A stretch of DNA of 12,161 nt from Bifidobacteriaceae bacterium (lineage in GTDB: Bacteria; Actinomycetota; Actinomycetes; Actinomycetales; Bifidobacteriaceae): contig JAISKS010000012.1 of the NCBI GenBank assembly GCA_031260825.1, forward strand, positions 1 to 12,161, written 5' to 3'. The notes beneath the pieces were generated by a model, which saw only the letters and a list, made by a program, of their open reading frames with translations, searched no databases and had not been told where the DNA came from. Positions 1-5,706 of the stretch are shown here, piece after piece. The translations under genes and the position numbers were made by a program. How positions within the stretch are numbered: position 1 is the first letter of the stretch; each line of letters begins with the position of its first letter.

Positions 1-559
1 TAGAAATTCTAAGCTCTCCTGAAGTTCGAACAACTAAATCAACATCAGGAATTTTAGGATTATAAAGAGCTTTTGAAAAACTTTTTTCAGTTACTTTTTT
101 ATCGCCACTGTCAATTAATTTTTGACAAGTATCGACAATCTCAGCTCTCCCCCCATAATTTATACATAAAACTACATTTATAACGGTGTTTTTTGCAGTC
201 TTTTTTTCAGCGATTTTAATCTCATCATAAACAGATTTCCAAAGTTTTGGCTTACGTCCGCTCCAAATAATTTTCACACCGGCAGCATTTAATTCATCAA
301 CTCGGTTATGTATTATTTCGCGCGAAAAACCCATCAAAAAACGTACTTCTGAAGGATCTCTATTCCAGTTTTCTGTAGAAAAAGTATAAAAAGATATATT
401 TTTTACACCAAGTTTTATAGCACTATAAATACAGTCAATCATAGCCTTTTCACCAGCTTTATGACCTTCAGTTCTAACCATTCCCTGATTAGTAGCCCAG
501 CGACCATTGCCGTCCATTATGACAGCAATATGCTCAGGAATCTTAATAGAAGTGCTCAT
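1..559 (-). CDS. uppS: Undecaprenyl diphosphate synthase (isoprenyl transferase), C-terminus cut off by window edge
   Basis: Cytosolic/membrane-associated cis-prenyltransferase that condenses isopentenyl diphosphate onto an allylic diphosphate to make the C55 (or shorter polyprenyl) carrier for peptidoglycan and other wall polymers. Read by hand from the minus strand: 186 codons are visible of a family length near 240-250. Motifs seen: MDGNGRWA (residues 15-22, with catalytic Asp16), FSTENW (60-65), INYGGRAEI near 135-145, and the start of the RTSGE-RIS signature just before the edge. The ATG at 559 lies 3 nt after the efp stop with no clear Shine-Dalgarno sequence, so translation is probably coupled to efp. 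The family call is firm. Whether it is the long-chain decaprenyl/undecaprenyl enzyme or a shorter-chain paralogue, of which actinobacteria often have two, cannot be decided from this part. Confidence 0.95.
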   Translation of the reverse strand, partial: MSTSIKIPEHIAVIMDGNGRWATNQGMVRTEGHKAGEKAMIDCIYSAIKLGVKNISFYTFSTENWNRDPSEVRFLMGFSREIIHNRVDELNAAGVKIIWSGRKPKLWKSVYDEIKIAEKKTAKNTVINVVLCINYGGRAEIVDTCQKLIDSGDKKVTEKSFSKALYNPKIPDVDLVVRTSGELRIS

Positions 560-562
560 TAT

Positions 563-1123
563 TTATTTTTCGCGTGAAACGTATGTTCCTTCGCGAGTAT
601 CAACTTTAATTTTGTCTCCAATATTGATAAATAATGGTACTTGAATAAGCGCTCCAGTCTCAACTGTTGCAGGTTTATTTCCACCTGTAGAGCGGTCTCC
701 TTGAAGCCCAGGCTCAGTCTCTGTAACCTCTAAAACAACTGATGCAGGAAGCTCAATAAATAATGGAAGTTCTTCATTTGTTGCTACAACAACATTAGCG
801 CCTTCTAATAGATAGTCTTTTTTATCGCCTACCACTGCCCCAGGAATAGTCATTTGATCATAAGTATCATTATCCATAAATACGAAATCTGGACCATCTT
901 GATATAAATATTGCATATCGCCGCGATTTACATCTGCAGTTTCAATTTTAATACCTGCATTAAATGTTTTATCTACAACTTTTCCAGTAAGAACATGTTT
1001 CATTTTTGTACGAACGAACGCTCCCCCTTTACCAGGTTTTACATGTTGAAATTCGATGATTTGCCAAAGAACTCCATCAAGTTTTAATACTGTTCCGTTT
1101 TTAATATCATTAGTTGTTGCCAT
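563..1123 (-). CDS. efp: Translation elongation factor P
   Basis: Binds the ribosome between the P and E sites and rescues ribosomes stalled on consecutive prolines. The 186-aa length is normal. An N-terminal KOW-like domain (about 1-60) carries the tip loop KPGKGGAF, with Lys32 at the position that is modified in proteobacteria. OB domains follow, with the EF-P signature region (EPGLQGDRSTGGNKPATVETG) around residues 137-157. The N-terminus (MATTNDIKNGTVL) and KHVLTGKVVDKTFNAG are close to actinobacterial EF-Ps, in which Lys32 is thought to act unmodified; no modification gene (epmA/epmB/ymfI-like) is in the window. The start is supported by an AAAGG-type Shine-Dalgarno sequence about 7 nt upstream and an extended -10 promoter. 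First gene of an efp-uppS unit. Very secure. Confidence 0.98.
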   Translation of the reverse strand: MATTNDIKNGTVLKLDGVLWQIIEFQHVKPGKGGAFVRTKMKHVLTGKVVDKTFNAGIKIETADVNRGDMQYLYQDGPDFVFMDNDTYDQMTIPGAVVGDKKDYLLEGANVVVATNEELPLFIELPASVVLEVTETEPGLQGDRSTGGNKPATVETGALIQVPLFINIGDKIKVDTREGTYVSREK

Positions 1124-1148
1124 TATGGTCCTTTCAATTTATAATACT

Positions 1149-1157
1149 ATTATACCA
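1149..1157 (-). promoter_or_regulatory. Extended -10 promoter of efp-uppS
   Basis: On the minus strand the sequence reads TGGTATAAT, a perfect -10 hexamer with the TGn extension. It leaves an inferred 5' leader of about 18 nt before the efp ATG at 1123, enough to hold the GAAAGG ribosome-binding site. No good -35 hexamer is seen; the -35 region falls inside the palindrome at 1160-1180. Promoter strength and start point are inferred. Confidence 0.6.
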
Positions 1158-1159
1158 AA

Positions 1160-1180
1160 ATACTGTATAATATACAGTAT
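1160..1180. promoter_or_regulatory. 21-bp perfect inverted repeat between efp and the CNNM gene (candidate operator)
   Basis: Arms ATACTGTAT (1160-1168) and ATACAGTAT (1172-1180) are exact reverse complements separated by AAT. The palindrome contains the TATAAT that would serve the rightward CNNM gene and covers the -35 region of the leftward efp promoter, so a protein bound here could affect both. It contains CTGT-N7-ACAG, one base short of the proteobacterial LexA spacing, and does not look like the actinobacterial SOS box (GAAC-N4-GTTC). The regulator is unknown, and an AT-rich palindrome of this size could also be incidental. Confidence 0.4.
1166..1171 (+). promoter_or_regulatory. -10 box (TATAAT) for the CNNM gene, probably leaderless
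   Basis: A perfect TATAAT ends 9 nt before the ATG at 1181. The transcription start would fall at or within about 3 nt of the start codon, leaving no room for a Shine-Dalgarno sequence. No convincing -35 is seen near 1143-1148. Confidence 0.5.
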
Positions 1181-1774
1181 ATGTTAACCTTTATTATTAA
1201 TTTACTTATTATTATTATTTTCGTGATAATCGGTGGAGTTTTTGCTTGCACTGAGCTCGGATTATTAAGTCTTCGTGACACACAAATCGACAAACTTGAA
1301 AAAGAAAGCGAATATGGAGAAAAACTTGCTCAAGTTGTACGCGAACCAAATCAATTTTTATCTACTGTCCAAATCGGAGTAACACTTGCTGGAATGTTTT
1401 CTGCTTCATTTGGTACAGCAAAATTGGCTCCTATTGCTGCCGAAAAACTCAGTTTAATAGGCGTACCTGTAAAAGTTGGAGAAACATTATCTGTGATTAT
1501 TTTGACAATTTTTGTTGCATATTTGTCGCTTATTTTGGGAGAATTGGTACCAAAAAGAATTGCAATGCAAAAAACTGAACAGGTTGTAAGAGTTACTGGA
1601 CATATTGTTTTATTTCTAATTAGATTTTCAAAACCAGTTGTTTATGTGCTTTCTGTATCGACAAATGCTGTGCTAAAGCTTCTAAGATTAAAACCAGATC
1701 AAGCGAGTGATGAAATCGATGCCCAGGAAGCTAGAGAAATTATCGCAGGTCTTGATGAATTATCTGAGGGCTAA
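1181..1774 (+). CDS. N-terminal fragment: CNNM (DUF21) transmembrane domain
   Basis: 197 residues. A first hydrophobic helix (about 3-25) leads into TELGLLSLRDTQIDKL, typical of the CNNM fold. Further membrane stretches lie at about 59-80, 98-120 and 133-165. The family landmark GELVPKRIAMQK lies near 119-130 and the VTLAGMFSASFG segment near 67-78. CNNM/CorC proteins in the cytoplasmic membrane are linked to Mg2+ (Na+-coupled) export. The first open segment stops at TAA just after the DEIDAQEAREII segment that leads to the CBS domains. If expressed alone it would be a membrane domain without its nucleotide-sensing CBS module. Confidence 0.7.
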   Translation: MLTFIINLLIIIIFVIIGGVFACTELGLLSLRDTQIDKLEKESEYGEKLAQVVREPNQFLSTVQIGVTLAGMFSASFGTAKLAPIAAEKLSLIGVPVKVGETLSVIILTIFVAYLSLILGELVPKRIAMQKTEQVVRVTGHIVLFLIRFSKPVVYVLSVSTNAVLKLLRLKPDQASDEIDAQEAREIIAGLDELSEG

Positions 1775-1792
1775 AAAGAGATATTAGATGAT

Positions 1793-2464
1793 GTGTTTTC
1801 TGCCAAATCTACTACAGTTGGTACAATTATGACACCGCGCGGTGATGTTGAATTTATCGATGCATCTCTCACAATTAGCGAAGCAACAGCCCTTATTCAA
1901 AAATTACCATTTAGCCGCTACCCTGTGATCGGCGATGATTTTGATGATATCATCGGGTTTATTCATATCCGAGATTTATATGCGCCTGGAGTCCGATCAA
2001 ATACTAGAATCAAAACGATTTGTAGAGAAGCTTTGCTTTTGCCAAATACTAATTTAATTTTAAAGTCGATACATAAAATGCGCGATGGTGGATTCCAAAT
2101 GGCTATTGTTGTAGATGAGTACGGCGGCACAGACGGAATTGTAACACTTGAAGATATGGTTGAGGAAATCATCGGTGATATTAATGATGAATATGATATT
2201 AGCCAAGGTTCAGAAATAAAAAATTTACATAATGGTATAAGTATTGATGCGGGATTACCTATTGAAGATGCTGAAGAACTCACTGATATTAAATTCCCTG
2301 ATGGTCAGTTTGAGACTGTCGCTGGATTTATTTTAAGCGATATTGGAACACTTGCAAAAGTGGGAGATCTTGTGAAATTAAAATCGGATGATAAAAATAT
2401 TTTATTTAAAGTTACGCAGATCGATGGGCATAAAATCGAACGTGTAATGATTACTGAGGTTTAA
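1793..2464 (+). CDS. C-terminal fragment: CBS pair plus CorC_HlyC domain
   Basis: 223 residues if translation restarts at GTG 1793, in frame with the upstream half. It begins just before the TIMTPRGDVEFID motif at the start of the first CBS repeat. CBS1 covers about residues 14-65 (FSRYPVIGDDFDDIIGFIHIRDLY). CBS2 covers about 80-135 (MAIVVDEYGGTDGIVTLEDMVEEIIGDI), the usual adenosine-nucleotide-binding module. The CorC_HlyC domain follows (about 145-223, with FETVAGFILSDIG). No good Shine-Dalgarno sequence precedes the GTG, so expression as a separate protein is doubtful. The last 14 bp overlap the convergent helD gene. Confidence 0.6.
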   Translation: MFSAKSTTVGTIMTPRGDVEFIDASLTISEATALIQKLPFSRYPVIGDDFDDIIGFIHIRDLYAPGVRSNTRIKTICREALLLPNTNLILKSIHKMRDGGFQMAIVVDEYGGTDGIVTLEDMVEEIIGDINDEYDISQGSEIKNLHNGISIDAGLPIEDAEELTDIKFPDGQFETVAGFILSDIGTLAKVGDLVKLKSDDKNILFKVTQIDGHKIERVMITEV

Positions 2465-4688
2465 ATATATATAGTTTATTTGTAGCTCTAGTAAGTGTTA
2501 CAAATAGGTCATGAGGCGAGTAAATACTTAGTATTTTATCAGGTTCATATACAAGCACATTATTCCATTCAAGACCCTTTGCCTCGGTTGGTGTAACATA
2601 TACAATCGAATCATTTTTAAGGTCATTTTTTAGAGATTTAATTGAATCTAAATCTGCAATTATAGTTAGATCTTTTAAATTAATATTATCAAATGAATTG
2701 ATATATTCAAGACTTCCAGGGGCACTTCTTGGTGTATGTTTAGTTGTGTTTTTAAGATTATATTTATTAATACAATCGAGTGCAATATCCCACATTTGAG
2801 AAGTATTACGATAATTTATTGTTAATTCTTTGTATGAATCTTCGACTGAATCCTTAATCGGTTCTAATAAATCAGACCAGCCTAAATCGTTAGAATTTGA
2901 GCTATTTTGAGCGATATCCCCCACGATTGTGTACGAATTATTTAATGACATATGATTAATAATAAACCAATCAAGAGGTGTATATTCTTGAGCTTCATCG
3001 ACAACAATATGACCATATTTACTATCATAAGGATTGGAATTTTCATACACTTTATTATTATAATTTTGGAAGCGATCAATCAGTTCAGAATCTTCAAAAG
3101 CATACTCGCCATAGCCACTTCTTCTAAGAAGTTCTTTAGCAGTTTCAACAGCTTGTTCATTGATATCCACATCAGGCATTTCTTTAGTATCAATATTTTT
3201 AAATTCCAAATCTGTAACGCCAATTATATTTTGACAGCTTCTTAAAAGTGAGGTTAAAAATAGTGGAATATTATTAGAATTTTTTGAGTACTCCCCCATT
3301 AATTCGTTTATATCATCGATATCATTATGACTCAAAAATGTAGCATTTTTTGCAAGATAATCTGTTGAATTAAGAAGATTAAACATAAAATTATAAGCAT
3401 CTAATTTTGGCATTGTATGATTAATTATTGTCTTAATTAATGGATTAGATTTTATTGTATTATAAAGAAGTTTTAGGTCGATATTAAAATTATATTTATA
3501 CTGTTTTTTTATTATATCGAAATCAATATGTTGATTAGTAACCTGTTTCATAAGATGAAAAACAATTTTCTCAGTATATTTTGCTCTTTTTTCGAGATAT
3601 GTACCTGTAAAATTTTTAAGTGAATTTTGTGTATTATATATAAGAGATTTTGGAAAAAATAATTCAATTAATTCATTATCATCATTAGTTATTCCTAGAT
3701 TAATTTTCACATTTTTATTTATATTTTTTTCAAATGTTACTACAGCTTTTTGAATAAAATCATACCAGTCAATATTTCCAAAAATCTTTTTATAATTATA
3801 AAGTTTCGCTTTTTCAAACTCATCATCAGATATAAAATTATAATATGCGCTTCTATAAATAATATCTGATAATGTGATATTTATCATATTGCTCTCACCA
3901 AGAGCTGGAAGAACCCCTGATATATACTTGAGAAACTGCTTAGAAGGTCCGATTAATAATATATCAGATTTCTCATAAAACTCGCGATTATTATATAATA
4001 AATATGCTAATCGATGCAAAACTATCGCTGTTTTGCCAGTGCCAGGCCCACCTTGAACAATTAAGAAATCTTCATCACTACGAATAATTTCGTATTGTTC
4101 TTTTTGAATTGTCGATACAATGTCATGCATATACGCATCTTTTGAAGCGCTTAGGGCTGACATTAAAGCTCCGTCGGATGAAATATTATTTGAATTATTA
4201 TTTGCGCTGTCATCGGCTTTATCTTCGGATTTATCGTCGGCTTTATCACTACTTGTGAATTTTTCTTCTTCAATAAATTCAATTTTGCGATCCTTGACTT
4301 TTATATTAAATCTACTTTGTAAATTTTTTGGATCATAATATGTTGCTGTATAAAAATCCTCAGCAATTGGAGCTCGCCAGTCAACTAATATTGGGCGATT
4401 ATCATCGTTATTTAGGGAGATTTTGCCTATATGAACATCGCGTCCATCATTATATTTTAATCTTCCAAATATAAGTCCAAATTCGGCATTTCGTGTGTTT
4501 ACAAATTTATCTATATAAGTATTTATTTTGATATTTCTGTCAATATAATCTTGTGGATTAATATCGCGGTCTCGAAAATCTTTATGATTATATTCTTCGA
4601 AATAGCTTTCATAAAAGTTTAATTTTTTATCAAAAGATACAAATACGTCATCAATTAATTTTTGTTCTTTGGGGTAATTTTCTGACAT
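2451..4688 (-). CDS. helD: HelD/HelR-type RNA polymerase recycling ATPase (SF1 helicase-like)
   Basis: HelD proteins use ATP to pull stalled or non-productive RNA polymerase off nucleic acid; some actinobacterial HelR proteins also displace rifamycin from RNA polymerase. The 745-aa length fits the family (about 730-780). The N-terminal arm and HelD-specific region include IGKISL (87-92) and ILVDWRAPIAEDFY (100-113). Walker A is GGPGTGKT (213-220, Lys219), Walker B VVDEAQE (562-568), then VGDIAQ (589-594), INYRN (624-628), TPTEAKGLEW (699-708) and LTRAT with Arg734 as motif VI. The helix ALMSALSASKDAYMHDIVST before Walker A matches actinobacterial members. Residues 145-173 form a low-complexity Asp/Lys/Ser/Asn linker. 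Last gene of the pgm-sufU-sufT-helD run, 3 nt after sufT and probably coupled to it. HelD rather than UvrD/PcrA because of the N-terminal region. Confidence 0.92.
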   Translation of the reverse strand: MSENYPKEQKLIDDVFVSFDKKLNFYESYFEEYNHKDFRDRDINPQDYIDRNIKINTYIDKFVNTRNAEFGLIFGRLKYNDGRDVHIGKISLNNDDNRPILVDWRAPIAEDFYTATYYDPKNLQSRFNIKVKDRKIEFIEEEKFTSSDKADDKSEDKADDSANNNSNNISSDGALMSALSASKDAYMHDIVSTIQKEQYEIIRSDEDFLIVQGGPGTGKTAIVLHRLAYLLYNNREFYEKSDILLIGPSKQFLKYISGVLPALGESNMINITLSDIIYRSAYYNFISDDEFEKAKLYNYKKIFGNIDWYDFIQKAVVTFEKNINKNVKINLGITNDDNELIELFFPKSLIYNTQNSLKNFTGTYLEKRAKYTEKIVFHLMKQVTNQHIDFDIIKKQYKYNFNIDLKLLYNTIKSNPLIKTIINHTMPKLDAYNFMFNLLNSTDYLAKNATFLSHNDIDDINELMGEYSKNSNNIPLFLTSLLRSCQNIIGVTDLEFKNIDTKEMPDVDINEQAVETAKELLRRSGYGEYAFEDSELIDRFQNYNNKVYENSNPYDSKYGHIVVDEAQEYTPLDWFIINHMSLNNSYTIVGDIAQNSSNSNDLGWSDLLEPIKDSVEDSYKELTINYRNTSQMWDIALDCINKYNLKNTTKHTPRSAPGSLEYINSFDNINLKDLTIIADLDSIKSLKNDLKNDSIVYVTPTEAKGLEWNNVLVYEPDKILSIYSPHDLFVTLTRATNKLYIFKPQ

Positions 4689-4691
4689 AAT

Positions 4692-5063
4692 TTAAAGATT
4701 TATCCCTATAGCTCGAAGTTGATCTTTACCTTCAGGAGTTATCATATCAGTTGTCCAGGCTGGATCCCAAACCCATTTAAGCTCGTATCCGCTGACAATT
4801 CCTGTTAATTTGGTACCAATTTGTTGTTCGATCATATCGGTCAAAGGACATGTTGGAGTTGTAAGTGTTACATCTAATTTTGCATAGCTATTACTGTCAA
4901 CCTCGACATTATACACCATACCTAAATTGACAATATCTAAACCGAGTTCAGGGTCTATAACTGTGGAAAGTGCGTCATATATATCATCTTTTAATGTTTC
5001 AGAATCTGTGATATCTGGAATATAATTTTGAGCTGAATCAGGTTTGTTTTGAATATCTATCAT
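4692..5063 (-). CDS. sufT: SufT-like Fe-S cluster maturation factor (MIP18/DUF59 family)
   Basis: A small cytosolic protein of the MIP18/PaaD family (here 123 aa) that assists delivery of iron-sulfur clusters to apo-enzymes; actinobacterial SufT usually sits beside suf genes. Seen: the DPELGLDIVNLGMVY motif (37-50, with the conserved Asp-Pro-Glu), the TTPTCPLTD loop with the single reactive Cys71, and the C-terminal WVWDPAWTTDMI and GKDQLRAIG segments typical of SufT rather than of PaaD from phenylacetate clusters. It follows sufU after a 64-bp gap that carries its own strong-looking promoter (-35 TTGATT, 17 bp, TGG-TATAAT) 6 nt from the ATG, so it can probably be expressed apart from pgm-sufU and without a leader. 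The first ~20 residues are variable and the start is set mainly by that promoter. Confidence 0.93.
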   Translation of the reverse strand: MIDIQNKPDSAQNYIPDITDSETLKDDIYDALSTVIDPELGLDIVNLGMVYNVEVDSNSYAKLDVTLTTPTCPLTDMIEQQIGTKLTGIVSGYELKWVWDPAWTTDMITPEGKDQLRAIGINL

Positions 5064-5069
5064 AGGCAG

Positions 5070-5098
5070 ATTATACCAAAAAAATTGGCAAAAATCAA
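5070..5098 (-). promoter_or_regulatory. Promoter of sufT (-helD), predicted leaderless transcript
   Basis: On the minus strand: -35 TTGATT (5093-5098), a 17-bp spacer, then TATAAT (5070-5075) preceded by the TGG extension. Six nucleotides (CTGCCT) separate the -10 from the ATG at 5063, which puts the expected start of transcription at the start codon. This is the most complete promoter in the window. Confidence 0.7.
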
Positions 5099-5119
5099 CA
5101 TTTTAGCTCTAAAATTGAT
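5091..5119 (-). terminator. Weak terminator-like hairpin after sufU
   Basis: Reading leftward, ATCAA-TTTTAG pairs with CTAAAA-(TG bulge)-TTGAT (5094-5119 on the plus strand) around a tiny loop and is followed by a short T run. It lies 8 bp past the sufU stop and could reduce read-through into sufT. The stem is AT-rich and its 3' arm overlaps the sufT -35 box, so it may be only partly effective or coincidental. Confidence 0.35.
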
Positions 5120-5127
5120 GTTTTAAT

Positions 5128-5697
5128 TTAATTATTTAAGATACTATCCTTCAAGGCCATCCAAGAAATTAGCGCACATTTTATACGCATTGGAAAAGTA
5201 CTTACGCTTTGAAAAATCGCTGCATCTTCAAGTTTTTCTTCAGACTCTGCGTCAACACCTTCTCCTTTTGAATTCATTAAACTTAAAAATAACTTAATTA
5301 AGTCCATTGCATCGGTAGTAGTTCGACCAGTAATTAAATCAGTCAGCACGCTAGCTGATGCGAGAGAAATTGAACACCCCTCCCCTATCCATTCAATTTC
5401 CTGAATAATATCATCATTAATTATTGCGCGTAAGGTGATTTCGTCGCCGCATGTTGGGTTGAATTGATGTGAACATACGCCAGGGTTTGTAGCGTTTTTA
5501 TCGGCAGGGTTTGTACCACCATCAGAACCTTTACCACCAGTTTTTGTACCAGATTTACTACTAGAGCAGCCATTAGTACTACCATTAGAGCAGGCTTTTA
5601 ATTCATTATATGCATCCGTGTTAGCAGCGACTTTTCCCGAGGGATTTTGCGCGTACGTTAAAATAGTTTCGCCATAAAGCGAGTCTAATTCATTCAT
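5128..5697 (-). CDS. sufU: SufU-type Fe-S assembly protein with an unusual Cys/Gly/Ser-rich insertion
   Basis: SufU is a zinc-bound, IscU-like protein that takes sulfur from the cysteine desulfurase SufS for Fe-S cluster building by SufBCD. Core motifs are intact: LDSLYGETILTYAQNP (4-19), NPTCGDEITL with Cys83 and Asp85, GEGCSISLASASVL with Cys108, and RIKCALISWMALKD with Cys174, i.e. the three Cys and one Asp zinc ligands. The family is usually about 140-150 aa; this is 189 because residues ~22-76 hold a Gly/Ser/Thr/Asn-rich insertion with three extra cysteines (36, 44, 75). An in-frame 11-bp direct repeat (5481-5491 and 5505-5515) encodes its two TNP motifs. It starts 9 nt after pgm without a visible Shine-Dalgarno sequence, so it is probably co-transcribed with pgm and coupled to it. 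No sufS or sufBCD is in the window. Confidence 0.93.
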   Translation of the reverse strand: MNELDSLYGETILTYAQNPSGKVAANTDAYNELKACSNGSTNGCSSSKSGTKTGGKGSDGGTNPADKNATNPGVCSHQFNPTCGDEITLRAIINDDIIQEIEWIGEGCSISLASASVLTDLITGRTTTDAMDLIKLFLSLMNSKGEGVDAESEEKLEDAAIFQSVSTFPMRIKCALISWMALKDSILNN

Positions 5698-5706
5698 AAA
5701 ATTCGA

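Larger units (their letters stand above)
1181..2464 (+). pseudogene. CNNM/CBS-domain membrane protein gene (CorC/HlyC family) interrupted by an in-frame TAA
   Basis: The open frames 1181-1774 and 1793-2464 are in the same reading frame and together encode one 427-residue protein of normal family length: CNNM (DUF21) membrane domain, two CBS domains, C-terminal CorC_HlyC domain. The only defect is TAA at 1772-1774, in the helix joining the membrane domain to the CBS pair, where homologues have a polar residue (…DELSEG-stop-KEILDDVF…). A single C-to-T change from CAA (Gln) would explain it. The flanks show no frameshift, deletion or other stop, so this is a very recent nonsense mutation, a sequencing or assembly error, a strain polymorphism, or a read-through/reinitiation site. 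TAA ends every other gene here, so general reassignment of TAA is ruled out. Confidence 0.75.

Noticed and set aside
1163..1177. LexA/SOS box in the efp-CNNM spacer
   Set aside because: CTGT-N7-ACAG has the wrong spacing for the E. coli box and differs from the actinobacterial GAAC-N4-GTTC type.
1963..2283. Minus-strand open frame of 106 codons inside the CBS half of the CNNM gene
   Set aside because: Serine/isoleucine-rich shadow of a well-recognised domain on the other strand; no family match, no ribosome-binding site.
1181..2464. Genetic code change (TAA as sense) to explain the split CNNM gene
   Set aside because: TAA ends all other genes with visible 3' ends in the window, so reassignment is not possible.
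2451..4688. Ordinary UvrD/PcrA DNA helicase
   Set aside because: The N-terminal VDWRAPIAEDFY region and the helix before Walker A are specific to HelD; a UvrD-type start motif is absent.
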